A DNA stretch of 64,000 nt, from the NCBI GenBank assembly GCA_036346355.1, contig CM070583.1:6696001-6760000 (forward strand), read 5' to 3'. This stretch comes from Rhipidocladum racemiflorum (lineage: Eukaryota; Streptophyta; Magnoliopsida; Poales; Poaceae). This document shows positions 22,661 to 32,784 of the stretch, piece after piece. A model generated the notes under the pieces. It was given only the letters and a program-made list of their open reading frames with translations, was not told the DNA's origin and searched no databases. The position numbers and the translations under genes were made by a program. How positions within the stretch are numbered: position 1 is the stretch's first letter; each line of letters begins with the position of its first letter.

Positions 22661-24479
22661 CGAATGGATGAGGACTAGTAACGCTAGAATGCACATAAAG
22701 TTGCTTGGCCAAGTTCCCGTAGAGAGGTAAAATGGTAACAGTCTTAGCTAGCTTTTACTTATTAAGTGACATGAAGGATCAACTAGATGAATGTTTAATT
22801 AGATAGCTAGTCCAAAACTCAAAAGTCAGAAGAAAAACCTTTAACCATTGTAACTCAACTCCAATTCAAAAGACAATTATAATTTAATTAATTTTTAAAT
22901 CTAAATGCACATAGGTAGTATTTAATCAAGCTCAATTAACCTTGTTTAGGTATGCACGTGTAATCGACCTATGAAAACACCAACACATGGAAGTAATGCT
23001 TTTAGCATGATAATGGGATATGCCGGCTCACTTATAATATCCGAAATTTCCAGCGTAAAATATAAAATACCAAATTTAAAACAAGCTTTAGATGATCATA
23101 TCCTTGGTAAAGATTTAACTAGATGTGTATAGTTTAAATAGAGCCCTAATCAGGAATTAGTCTAATTGACCCGACCCAATTTAATCAGTCGTCAAAAATC
23201 AAATGCCAACACCTTAAAAACTTAGAAGATCCCAATTTGCCTAGTCTTCAATTATGACGTTGAGCATAATATAGAATCCATGTCGTAATTATACCTTTAT
23301 GTGTGTGATCTTTTGTTTTATATGTGATGTAGGTTCAGACTATTTATTCAGCCCGAACCAAGTTCCTATAGATGGTTTAACTTATCAAGTATAGGAAATT
23401 AACATATACGTTTTTTTCAAGTAAAATAATAAGGCATAAAACCAATCGGCATATGCGCTATAAATCCAAACCATCCAGTGTGGTAGGAATCATGATTAGT
23501 TATAATATACATCTAGCCTCTAATTAGCATACCCCTGTGTTGTAAATCTATGTAAAACATCCTAAATAGACTAGTATTTCATTTAAGACCCGTGTCAAAG
23601 CGTTCCTAGCTAGTATCAACACCATAGTAATTGACAAAAAGATATAATTATATGCATAACAACTTTCGTATACAAACTAAGATCTTAATAACCTTTTCAA
23701 ATAATAGTTAAAAACGTGCGAAACCAGTTTCAAGATGTTTATAATGTTAAGCCCTACTCATGCCACAGAAATGGTTACCTAACTACATAAATAACATTTG
23801 CGAACATAGAATAAAGACTGAACCCTTAGCATGCAAAATTAGTAACACTAAGGCCTTTTTGGCAGTCTTTAGAATATCTCGTCTAAATAAGAATAATAGG
23901 AAAAATGGTCTAGAATTACTCTCTAGTATATAGACTACCATATTCTAGAAAAATATTCAATTTACAACTTTCTTTGTATCCGAATCCTGTTAGAACAATA
24001 ACCCTAAGTGTCATGATTGTCGACAATAAGTCGCGTGAATAGTAGTCGTAAGAAAGCCCTTAGCTAAAATACTTGTGTCACAAAAATCATCTAGAAACCC
24101 TATAAATTCAGCCGGTAACTCTAATCCAGTAAACGCCTTTTTAATACCTAAGGTCGGTACTACTGGAGCTCGAAAGCGGTACCACCATGAATCAGTAGTA
24201 CCGTGGTTTGAGAGTCGGTATTACCGGAAGAACGATAGCGCTTTAACTAATATCTTATTAATGTCTTAATTCTTTTAATTTAAATAATCTTAGTCTCTTG
24301 AATTTTAAATTTAATATATATTCAAATTTGTAATCTTAGATTCCTCCATTCGTAAAATAAAATAAAACAAATTTTAAAGAATAGGAGTCGTGTGCGATTC
24401 GACCCTTACGCTGATAATCAGTAAGAAAAACTATAATATAAAAGTAACACATTAGTATATAAAGATCACGAAACCTTAG
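22661..24479. other. AT-rich DNA without recognisable genes
   Basis: I see no coding region, RNA gene or clear repeat. It is probably the interior of a very old LTR. A stretch at 24140-24235 with 'ggtactactgga' and 'gtcggtattaccgg' resembles 41210-41400 in the solo LTR at 40068-43640. Confidence 0.4.
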
Positions 24480-26160
24480 CCTTCAACCCCGCTTGTTTTA
24501 TGTAATGATCTTTATTGGATTTTTCATCCGATTTCATTTTGCCATTATTGAAAGTTGTTATTTGCCCTTTGTTTTATTTCTCGGTAAACGACGCATAGAG
24601 TTCCAAGATTTCATCGTCGGCCACTTCAAATCAGTCTTCGACATCGACTTCGTCGAATAATAATAAATAGCAAGGCAAACACTCCTTTGACTATTTTGAA
24701 CCTAGTTTTCATAACCACTTAAAATGTGATTAAGAATCTGCCTGCATGCTTTATATTTTTAGCAAATCTTTATTTTGTGATTGATGGTAGTTAAGAACCA
24801 CATTAATGGAACTTCCTTACTTACTTTGGAAATGTGAACCATGATAACCCTACGAAATGGTTAAGTTAGACTGGGAATAATCGTTTATTAAATTGCTCAT
24901 GCTTAGCACTGCTCTAGAATAGTATTGGTGACATTTATACTCATTTCTACTTTCCATAATGAATTTGTAAATGGTTAATTTGAGCAGTAAAGGATACTGA
25001 TAGTTTGATAAAAATGAAAATAAAACTATTGTTTTGACGTGGGTGATTATTGGCAATAGGCGGTTGTGCGAGTTTTAACTTGCACGTAGTTAAGGGGGAG
25101 ATTATTGCCCATGTCACACTAAGGACCGAACGTAGTGTTGTATGATCCAAGGGAGACCGTACAATCACAAGGGCTGGTATGGGACGGCCTTAACCTATTA
25201 AGTTGTTTGAAACTAGCTTTGCATATTGGAAGGCAGTAATAGCACAAGCTATAAATCCTTTCGTGTTTGCTTGTTCGGGGCTGCCACATGAGACTTGTGG
25301 GTAAATGCATACCTGTGCAACGGTGTACGTCTGGCTATGGAGAGAAGCGGTTGTTGTTTTAATTGAGCCGAGGGCTCCTGATTATTATTGCTTCACGAGA
25401 TTGTTTGCTTATGCCGCCATAGCAAGGGTTTAACGTCACCGGGCTAGTGCAAAGCTAGGATTGAATAATGTAACGGTTATGTATGATCTCTCTACAACAC
25501 ACCAAAGGAAGTGTGTTAATAACGTTTGCACAAAGAGACGATCATTCCTTGTGGGTAAAGCTGTACACCTCTGCAGAGTTTAAATCTTTTTGAAAAGTCG
25601 TGCTCGCGGTCATGGGAGACTTGGTGAACTAACACTAGTTAGATGTTTTCTAAATTTTCATAAAATTTTTCCTTATGATTCATTTTGATATCGCCATGAC
25701 TTGGCATTAATCGTTTTATTACTCACAAAGGGCCGTGAGTAATTTGTTATTGTTCTGTTATTTACTACTTGTTATTTTAATTACTCGTCACACTGTTTTT
25801 AGTTTCATTTATGCTTTCATTTACTATTCAGTATTTACAATTAATTTTTCGCTCTATGCAAAACAACCGTAGAAACTCACTTTCTATTCAGCTTGCATAT
25901 ATTCCGGGTTTTGCAAAATAAACAACATTAATAGCAAGGATGAGTACATTGCGTACTCAGCAAGGATGAGTACATTAATAGAGTCTAGCACTTTAGTGCT
26001 GGTATGATCGCATGTGACATTTAACACACCTCTCTCCCTTTAACCCCGCAGAGCACCCGAACACCGATTTTAATGTTCTCATACTCCGAACACGGTTTGA
26101 GCTATATTTTAGTGTTGTCATATACTCCAAAACTTCGAAGGCCGTTTTGAGGCCCTAAAA
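24480..26160 (+). repeat. Degenerate LTR segment related to 640-1360 (inverted) and to 42055-43100
   Basis: 24480-25120 is the inverted relative of 690-1360. From 25120 on, landmarks recur in the solo LTR at 40068-43640: 'ctaaggaccgaac', 'ctctgcagag' followed by a hub like 'cggtcatg', and a 'gagtacat.cgtact' motif near 25945 and 43083. It ends in 5S-derived sequence and a CACTA-type end. Confidence 0.55.
25981..26012 (-). pseudogene. 5S rRNA-derived fragment (5' part), minus strand
   Basis: The complement reads GCGATCATACCAGCACTAAA followed by GTGCTAGACTC, matching the first ~30 bases of plant 5S rRNA, including the start of the internal promoter region. The rest of the gene is absent here. 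The overlapping part is found in + orientation at 30288. Confidence 0.7.
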
Positions 26161-26244
26161 TATGTTTTTTAAAAATTCTGTCGCCGCGCACACACTCACG
26201 CAAATCATCATTGAAAGACTTGTTAATTTTCGAACTTCAGCATT

Positions 26245-26585
26245 TTCGGATGGAACTTCTACTATTTGTGTCGGTTTTTGGCTAGAACCGACACAGATAA
26301 TATTATTTGTGTCGATTTTTGGATAGAACCGATACAAATAATGGGACTACTATTTATGTCGGTTTTTGGTTATAACCGACACAAAAAATTGACTATTTGT
26401 GTCGGTTCCAATTTAAAACCGACACAAATGTATTTATGTTGGTTTTTAATTGAAACCAACACAAATAATACAAACAATCTTTCCGTCATTTTAAGTTTTA
26501 GAATCGACACAAAAACTTTATCTATGTCTGTTCCAAAAAACCCGAAACAGATAGACCGTCACCTATTAGGTGTTTTATAGTAGTG
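26245..26585 (-). repeat. CACTA-type transposon end with subterminal repeats
   Basis: Read on minus, the terminus at 26585 is CACTACTATAAAACACC, a canonical CACTA end. Inside are many direct and inverted copies of 'TGTGTCGGTTTT' and 'AAACCGACACA' (26266-26530), as in En/Spm-like elements. No second end or transposase is visible, so this is a fragment or a small deletion derivative. Confidence 0.72.
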
Positions 26586-26587
26586 TC

Positions 26588-26847
26588 TGATTACTAGCGA
26601 CCAATATCGATCATATATTATTGTCATGGTCACTCAACCTTTGCTTGGTCACCGTTTTGACGATGTCGGGAGTGGTTATCTAGATCTACCGCCGTGTGGA
26701 ATCACGAAGCCACGAATGCACAAGCTAGAAGAGAGCTAGCACAAGGCTATCACGTACATAGACCGATTCAATACCGTAGTTATCTAGTCGGCCCTCTAGA
26801 CTTGTTCACAAAATGTCCCCACCTGCTCCACCTGCTACATCAAGCAG
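26588..26847 (+). repeat. Direct repeat block A (copy 1), ending at a CACTA tip
   Basis: This is the same sequence as 27508-27744 (shared 'accaatatcgatcatatatt', 'caccgttttgacgatgtcgg', 'gtcggccctctagacttgtt'). It has a 20-bp extra segment near 26630. At 26848 it meets CACTACTACAGAAG, the first bases of a CACTA element, after 'agcag'. No family is recognised; the open frame is unlikely to be a gene. Confidence 0.8.
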
Positions 26848-26866
26848 CACTACTACAGAAGTAATT

Positions 26867-27505
26867 AAGTAGGAACCCATCTGGTTCACAATTAGGATTT
26901 CTGCTCTTTTCTGTATTGCTGTTTCTCTTGTACCTGCTTGCGTTTAGCGTGGGTGATGCTTGGCCATGGAGGGGATGCTTGGCCATGGAGGGGATGCGTG
27001 TGCAACGACATAACAAGTCAAGTGGAACGGACGCCTGCAGCTAGATTGAAATGGTCTTGCTGGTAGAACGTTGTGTTGATCGATTAAATATTGCGATTAT
27101 CTCTAATTCAAGTTTCCTTTTAATATCTATATCTGCACTACAAACTAATATGACGTGGTCGATGGTATGTGTTTGGACTTTGGACGACCATTTCATGTAT
27201 TAATTACCCAACACTGGTGGTTACCTGGTACGTAAAAGTGCATGCATAATCCATTAATAAAACAATGTAATGAAAGATTAGTCAGAGATCAAGGAAAATC
27301 CAACATTGTGAATAATCGAACATTGTAGAAGTCAATGAAGTACCTACAGATTGTGATAGTCGTGTATGCTGACCACCAGTGGAAAATAAGACGCATGGAT
27401 CGATCAGTCGGTCTGCTTAACTAACGCGTATCACCGTACGTTTAAGGACATCAATCATGAGCGTCTAATATCTCCCCTTTTAATTTGAGCCTAATTCAGA
27501 TCAGT
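26867..27505 (-). pseudogene. Inverted, truncated copy of the germin-like promoter and start codon
   Basis: On minus this matches 30966-31886, the promoter of the intact germin-like gene. It includes 'agcagaaatcctaattgtga' just before the ATG at 26880. Coding homology stops after ATGGGTTCCTACTT (M-G-S-Y), where it joins the CACTA tip. About 50 bp containing the TATA box of the intact gene are missing, and 'ccatggaggggatgcttggc' is duplicated instead. It lacks the Helitron present in the intact promoter. It cannot encode a protein; whether it is transcribed is unknown. Confidence 0.88.
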
Positions 27506-27507
27506 AC

Positions 27508-27744
27508 TGATCACTAATGACCAATATCGATCATATATTATTGCCATGGTCACCGTTTTGACGATGTCGGGAGTGGTTATCTGGATCTCGGTGTGGAATC
27601 ACGAAGCCACGAATACACAAGCTAGAAGAGAGTTAGCACAAGGCTACCACGTACATAGACCGGTTCAATACTGTAGTTATCTAGTCGGCCCTCTAGACTT
27701 GTTCACAAAATGTCCTCACCTGCTCCACCTGCTACATCAAGCAG
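27508..27744 (+). repeat. Direct repeat block A (copy 2)
   Basis: This is the second copy of 26588-26847, again ending 'gctacatcaagcag' and meeting a CACTA-like tip (CATTACTACAAAATAAC) at 27745. Confidence 0.8.
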
Positions 27745-28130
27745 CATTACTACAAAATAACACAACACTATGCTTCATCTTGGTCAGTTTCTGACTTTTC
27801 GAAAAAAAACCCAATCGTGATAGATGATTCTTAAGTCAGAACCGATTGTGATGTAGTTTTGATATAAGAACCAATTGTGATGTGCAATACGCATTACAAT
27901 TGGTTCTCAAGTTAGAACCGATTGTGATGAGCAAAGAACCGATTGCCATGCTCAATACCAATTGTGATGAGCATGTACATCACAATCGGTTCCAATACCA
28001 AAACCGATTGTAATGTGCATGATGCTACATCACAATTGGTTCTAACTTGAGATCCGATTGTAATGTGCATGTGTACGCCACAATTGATTGTAACATCATA
28101 ACCGATTGTGATGTACCTCTCCGCTAAGTT
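27745..28130 (+). repeat. CACTA-like transposon end with AACCGATTGTGATG repeats
   Basis: The tip CATTACTACAAAATAAC (expected CACTACTAC...) is followed by many direct and inverted copies of 'AACCGATTGTGATG' and 'CATCACAATCGGTT' up to about 28110. This is the subterminal pattern of an En/Spm-like element. The interior is lost. Confidence 0.7.
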
Positions 28131-28561
28131 TTAAGACGTAAAGCCTAGTTTACATTCTGTCAAACTTCTCAAAATTTGGAACTCTCAGCTAGCGCCAAAT
28201 GAAACTGAAATCCAATCTCTTTTATTTTCTACATCACCACTAGAGCCACACTTGCCTATCTTCTACCTATGTGACCTTCCTTCTATGATGCAGTGCAGTG
28301 ATAAGTGTAACATCCTCAAGCCAAAAGACACAGAAAAACCAAATCCACATTTTGATTTGAGTCTTGAAGTTGAATTCATGTTGTTTTGTGATTTTCTTGG
28401 GATTTATGATTTCAAGAAACTTCCTTTTTATAACCTAGAAATAGGACCTTACTTTTAAAATTCAAAACCAGTGAACATAAGATTTGAAAAAAATCTGGTT
28501 AAATCCAAAAACATATCTATGTCATTCCTACAAAGTTTCAGAAAAATTTGAAGTGAATTAT
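28131..28561. other. Remnant sequence, possibly the start of an LTR
   Basis: At 28308 the bases TGTAACATCCT match the start of the solo LTR at 40068, and the next ~250 bp could be the head of that LTR family, cut by the MULE fragment at 28562. The small open frame at 28252-28458 has no recognised family. Confidence 0.3.
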
Positions 28562-28799
28562 TGGAATTTTATTAAATAATATTATTTTAATGTATATTTA
28601 CAAAAATAATATGCCGTTTAAAAAAATAACAAATATACCCTCTTGTGTCCATTCCAATTGGCGGCAGAGGGCAAAATGGTAAACTCAGCCTCTCTGTCGC
28701 CATTTCAAACGACAGAGGGCAAAATAAGAAATTCGCCTCTTTGTCGCCAAATGAAATGGCGACACAGAGGCTTATCTCACCCGACCCTATCGGCCGGCC

Positions 28800-29010
28800 G
28801 ACAGAATAGCGAAAAAAGAAAAGAAGGAAGAGAAGAAGAAAGAAGAAGAGGGAGAGAGCTAGAAGAGGGGAAAAAGAAGAGGGAAAGAAAAGAGGAGGAG
28901 GAGGAGGAAGAAGAAGAGGAGAGGAGAGGAGGAGGAAGAAGAAGAGGGGAAAAAGGGAGGAGGAGGAAGAGGAAGAAGAAGAAGAGGAGAGGAGGAGGAA
29001 GAAGATTGTC
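28800..29010 (+). repeat. Purine tract in the second MULE leader
   Basis: GAA/GAG/GGA units on +, encoding only Glu/Lys/Arg strings. It corresponds to 12055-12215. Confidence 0.9.
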
Positions 29011-29054
29011 GCGGTCGTCTGCAGGTAAGTTTTTTGTTTGCTTACATTTAATTA

Positions 29055-29230
29055 GTGACTTAGTGATTAGATTAATTAGCAATTTAGCGACTTAGCGATT
29101 CAGCGATTCAACGACTTAGTGACTCAGCGACTTAGCGACTTAGCGACTAAGCGATACAGCGACTCAGTGATTTAGCGACTTAGTGATTCAGCGACTTAGC
29201 GATTCAGCGACTTAGCGACTCAGGGATTTA
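29055..29230 (+). repeat. Short tandem repeats (9-18 bp) 'cgacttagcgattcag'
   Basis: Variants of 'agcgacttagcga' and 'agcgattcagcga' repeat with a period near 9 bp, starting shortly after a splice-donor-like site. Later (29235-29590), longer units around 'ttagatata.gattta.cgaccaga' and 'gtaagtagctagct' recur. The position parallels the 28-bp repeats in the first MULE. Confidence 0.85.
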
Positions 29231-29679
29231 ATGACCAGATTAATTAGGTTTGTAAGTAGCTAGCTGTGTTGAATTGCAATAGTTTTTTAGATACACAATT
29301 TAGCAAGCAGTTGTTTGATTTGGAGATTAGTTAAATGTGTAGAATAGCAATACATTTTTTTAGATATACGATTTACCGACCAGATTAATTATGTTTGTAA
29401 GTAGCTAGCTATGTTGAATTGAAATAGTTTTTGAGATACACGTTTTAGCGATTAGATTAATTAGTTCAAAAATTAGTTAAATGTATAGAATAGCAATACA
29501 TTTTTTTAGATATACCATTTAACGACCAGATTAATTATGTTTGTAAGTAGCTAGCTGTGTCGAATTGTAAGTTTTTTAGAAACACGTTTTAGCAAGCAGT
29601 TGTTTGAAGTAGTATGGAGTAGGTTATCGTAGTACATAGATACAATGGTATTAAGAATTTTGTGAAATACTTGACAGGT

Positions 29680-29840
29680 ATGGATGAACGAGTGCAGTTT
29701 ACAATACATTACGAAGAAGGGGTATCGCACAGGACTACAGGTACTGATGCGCACACGGGGGTGCCCGATGTTTTGATGAGAACGATATGTCGATTTGGAG
29801 AGTTGATGAATTAGGGATCTTGGCTTCCAACCAGCGAGGA
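29680..29840 (+). pseudogene. N-terminus of a mudrA-like protein, truncated
   Basis: ATG at 29680 follows 'tacttgacag' (acceptor-like) and gives MDERVQFTIHYEEGVSHRTT. Near 29768 the frame shifts: the continuation FDENDMSIWRVDELGILAS, the usual MULE N-terminal motif, is one frame over, and the original frame stops at 29812. The rest of the gene is gone. Confidence 0.72.
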
Positions 29841-30287
29841 TAGAAAACTGGCAATCACAACGCCACCAACGCGAGTCGATAAACCATGCTCAAACGTGAT
29901 GGATCTTTATCCCTGCTAGCAATCGAGAAACTTGCATGTGAGACCCTCCCTTTTATGCTACAGTGCAAACATAAAAGAAAGGTTCTAAAGTGCATACTGT
30001 GCTAGTCCCATGATCAGTAGCTAACACGCACTAACACAATTTGAGAACACAGCCATACAAGTTACATATTTTATTACAGTGGAAGTATCAATACAAGATG
30101 ACCATTGAGGTTAACTAAAATACAACAGAAGAATCAGATGATTTGCAGTGTGCCACATAACCCTCAAGCAACTGACAAGGTAAACCTTAGGTAGAATCAT
30201 CGTTAATAATCCTGTTTTCCTACATCAAAGTAATTGTCGAGGTTTCCTGCCTAAAACAACATTAATAGCAAGGATGAGTACATTGCG
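29841..30287. other. Unassigned sequence, LTR-like
   Basis: No gene. Its end ('aacaacattaatagcaagga' at 30257) is repeated at 25921 in the LTR-like segment, so it is probably the same LTR family. The sequence continues directly into 5S-like DNA. Confidence 0.35.
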
Positions 30288-30390
30288 TACCAGCACTAAA
30301 GTGCTAGACTCTATAAGAACTTCAAAGTTAAGCGTGCTTGAGTGAGAGTAGTACTAGGATGGGTGACACCACCTCTTGGGATGTTAAGTC
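30288..30390 (+). pseudogene. 5S rRNA-derived sequence
   Basis: This aligns with plant 5S rRNA from 'TACCAGCACTAAAG' through 'AAGTTAAGCGTGCTTG', 'GAGAGTAGTACTAGGATGGG' and 'TGAC...CTTGGGA', so it contains the internal promoter elements (A box, intermediate element, C box). The first ~10 bases and the 3' end differ. It is either a dispersed 5S pseudogene or the 5S-like domain of a Cassandra-type TRIM; I cannot separate these. Confidence 0.8.
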
Positions 30391-30395
30391 CCGTT

Positions 30396-30735
30396 GGATC
30401 CTGTTAGAACTTCGAAGTTAAGCGTGTTTGGGCGAGAGTAGTACTAGGATAGCCACGTGAGGTTGATGTATGGCACGGAGTTGCCAGATTTGACACAATT
30501 ACAAATAATAATAGATACATTTTTGCATGTTTGGGCGAGAGTAGTACTAGGATGGCCACGTGAGGTTGATGTATGGCACGGAGTTACCAGATTTGACACA
30601 ATTATAAATAATAATAGATACATTTTTGCATGTTTGGGCGAGAGTATTGCTAGGATGGCCACATGAGGTTGATGTGTGACACGAAGTTGCCAGATCTGGC
30701 ACAATTACAAATAATAATAGATACATTTTTATCAT
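30396..30735 (+). repeat. Second 5S-like segment and 103-bp tandem array with 5S C-box
   Basis: A second 5S copy starts 'ggatcctgttagaacttcga' (30396). Its 'gtttgggcgagagtagtact' part then opens a 103-bp unit repeated at 30426, 30529 and 30632. Each unit is about 28 bp of 5S sequence plus about 75 bp of unrelated sequence ending 'aataatagatacatttttgc'. It abuts a CACTA-like end. Confidence 0.9.
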
Positions 30736-30954
30736 ATTATTTGTGTCGGTTCTAGCCAAAAACCAACACAAATTAATAATACTATATGTGTCGGTTCTAG
30801 CAAAAAAAACCCGACACAAATAGCTTTATTAGTGTTGGATTGAAAACCGACACTAATAATAGGAGATTATTAGTGTTGGCATATCTGTGTCGGTTTGAAA
30901 ACCGATACAGATATGTGTTTCGAACCGACACAAATGTAGGTTTTTAAGGCAGTG
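30736..30954 (-). repeat. CACTA-like transposon end with TGTGTCGGTT repeats
   Basis: The terminus on minus is CACTGCCTTAAAAACC at 30954. Subterminal inverted copies of 'TGTGTCGGTT' and 'AACCGACAC' resemble those at 26245-26585. No interior or second end is visible. The germin-like promoter begins directly after it. Confidence 0.65.
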
Positions 30955-31352
30955 TGTACCGATCTGAATTAGGTTGAAATTAAAAGGGGAGATATTATAG
31001 CTCATGATCGATGTCCTTAAACGTACGGTGATACGCGTAAATTAATAAGCAGACCGACTGATCGATCCATGCGCCTTATTTTCCACTGGTGGTGAGCACA
31101 TACACGACTATCACAATCTGTAGGTACTTCATTGACTTCTACAAAGTTCGATTATTCACAATGCTGGATTGTCCTTGATCTCTGACTAATCTTTCATTAC
31201 ATTGTTTTATTAATGGATTATGCATGCACATTTACGTACCAGGTAACCACCAGTGTTGGGTAATACATGAAATGGTCGTAACTGCGACTTGGTCGGCCAA
31301 ACATAACACATACCATCGATCGACCACGTCATATTAGTTAGTAGTGCAGATA

Positions 31353-31612
31353 TCTCTACTATTCTAAAGCACCACTTGGTGGCAGTGGTCCATCCTACAC
31401 GTCATTAATTGCCCTGTTTAATTGCTCTACTTAATTGCCCTGCTTAATTGCCCTACTCAAGAAACGAAACGTTGCTTTAATTAGCCAGCTTTCACAAGAA
31501 ACGAAGCGTTAAAGATAGATGTTTGATCTTGTAAAATAATTTTTTTTATTTTTTAATCTTTATTTTTCGTTATCAATTTTGTTTTTCGTAGCAACGCACG
31601 GGCATGTAGCTA
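31353..31612 (+). mobile_element. Small non-autonomous Helitron in the germin-like promoter
   Basis: The 5' end is TCTCTACTATTC, and the 3' end has the GC-rich 'gcaacgcacgggca' followed by 'tgtagcta'; both are typical of rice Helitrons. It sits between A and T with no target duplication. The inverted promoter copy reads straight through (gtgcagata|tagatatt, complement near 27130), giving an empty site. The last bases are CTA rather than a perfect CTRR. Confidence 0.75.
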
Positions 31613-31761
31613 TAGACACTAAAAGGAAACTTGAAAAGATAATCGATCAACACAACGTTCTACCAGCAAGACCATTTCAATCTAGCTGCAGGCGTCGGTT
31701 CCCGTTGACTTGTTATGTCGTTGCACACGAGTTCACACTTCACACCACCGCACGCTGCAGC

Positions 31762-31769
31762 TATATAAG
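31762..31769 (+). promoter_or_regulatory. TATA box of the germin-like gene
   Basis: TATATAAG lies 104 bp before the ATG, leaving a leader of about 75 bases. The inverted promoter copy has lost this segment. Confidence 0.8.
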
Positions 31770-31872
31770 CACATCCATCCCCTCCATGGCCAAGCATCAC
31801 CCACGCTAAACACAAGCAGGTACAAGAGAAGGGGCAATACAGAAAAGAGCAGAAATCCTAATTGTGAACCAG

Positions 31873-32693
31873 ATGGGCTCCTACTTCCTTCTTCTCGCTG
31901 CTCTGCTTGCTTCGGTCTCATGGCAGGCCATCGCCTCCGATCCTAGCCCTCTCCAAGACTTCTGCGTTGCCGACAAGTACTCTTACGGTAAGAATTAATG
32001 TACTTGATTTCGATCTTGTTTGTTGGGTCAGTCATTGCTTGCATATATCCGAAATTCTATTTTCGGACGCATGCAATTTTTATGTTGGAGTAACTGTCTG
32101 ATGTGCATATTGCTTCTTCGATGTATGCAGTACGTGTCAATGGATTTGTTTGCAAGGATCCGATGGCTGTGAATGCGGACGACTTCTTCATGGCAGCAAA
32201 CCTCGACAAGCCTAGGGACACCATGGCCAGCAAGGTCGGGTCCAACGTTACCTTGATCAATGTCATGCGGATCCCTGGCCTCAACACCCTCGGCATCTCA
32301 TTGGCACGCATCGACTATGCACCCTTAGGCCAGAACCCACCACACACGCACCCTCGTGCCACTGAGATCCTCACCGTGCTCGAGGGCACACTCTATGTTG
32401 GATTCGTCACGTCCAACCCAGACAACAAGCTCTTCTCCAAGGTGCTCAACAAAGGAGACGTGTTTGTGTTTCCTGAGGGGCTCATCCACTTCCAATTCAA
32501 TCCTAACCCCCACATGCCAGCGGTTGCAATTGCTGCACTTAGCAGCCAAAACCCCGGGGCCATCACCATTGCCAACGCTGTGTTCGGGTCAAAGCCACCA
32601 ATCTCCGACGATGTTTTGGCCAAGGCATTTCAAGTGGAAAAGAAGACAATAGACTGGCTCCAGGCTCAATTCTGGGAGAACAATCACTACTAA
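31873..32693 (+). CDS. Germin-like protein (rice chromosome-8 subgroup type)
   Basis: A secreted cell-wall cupin; family members bind Mn and several have superoxide dismutase activity linked to pathogen defence. The coding sequence is join(31873..31987, 32131..32693), 225 residues, the usual length. The 143-bp intron has GTAAG and TGCAG borders and gives KYSY-VRVNGFVC. A signal peptide (about residues 1-21) is followed by DPSPLQDFCVAD. The conserved Cys pair (DFC and GFVC) is present. Cupin box 1 is PPHTHPRATEILTVLEGTL (two His and the Glu ligand). Box 2 is KGDVFVFPEGLIHFQFNP, with the third His and a KGD motif. An N-glycosylation site is NVT in VGSNVTLIN. No defect is visible. It is probably one member of a tandem family, of which an inverted promoter copy lies 4 kb upstream. 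Confidence 0.96.
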
Positions 32694-32778
32694 TTAAATA
32701 GAGCCCTGCTGGTTGTCCGGGAAGTTACATATTTGCAATTTGCACACTTTGTCTTTTAACTTCTATGTTACAATATAA

Positions 32779-32784
32779 AATAAA
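32779..32784 (+). terminator. Polyadenylation signal of the germin-like gene
   Basis: AATAAA about 86 bases after the stop codon, in AT-rich sequence; this is a plausible near-upstream element. Confidence 0.5.

Larger units (their letters stand above)
28562..29840 (+). mobile_element. 5' end of a second MULE, truncated
   Basis: The order is that of the MULE at 11668: an AT-rich end ('aaaaataatatgccg', compare 'aaaaataatatatcg'), a set of palindromes (28638-28769), a purine tract (28800-29010), a donor-like 'ctgcaggtaag' at 29023, an intron full of short tandem repeats (29055-29230), and the N-terminus of a mudrA-like protein (29680). Everything downstream is missing. Confidence 0.82.
30960..31872 (+). 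promoter_or_regulatory. Germin-like gene promoter and 5' leader
   Basis: This is defined by homology to the inverted copy at 26867-27505. It carries a Helitron (31353-31612), a W-box-like TTGAC at 31705, and a TATA box at 31762. The leader of roughly 75 bases contains 'agcagaaatcctaattgtga' just before the ATG. W-box control by WRKY factors is common for germin-like genes, but here it is inference. Confidence 0.7.

Noticed and set aside
27546..27794. 82-residue frame in block A' as a host gene
   Set aside because: Copy 1 of the block has an insertion and a different frame, and there is no family similarity.
28643..29095. 150-residue Glu/Lys/Arg-rich open frame and its opposite-strand partner
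   Set aside because: Same cause: the purine tract of the MULE leader. It also crosses a probable splice donor at 29023.
29055..29230. Regular short repeats considered as a CRISPR-like array
   Set aside because: Period is about 9 bp with no unique spacers; it is an intronic microsatellite-like tract in plant DNA.
30288..30390. Functional 5S rRNA gene
   Set aside because: The first bases and the 3' end differ from 5S rRNA, and it is not in a 5S tandem array; it is called 5S-derived only.
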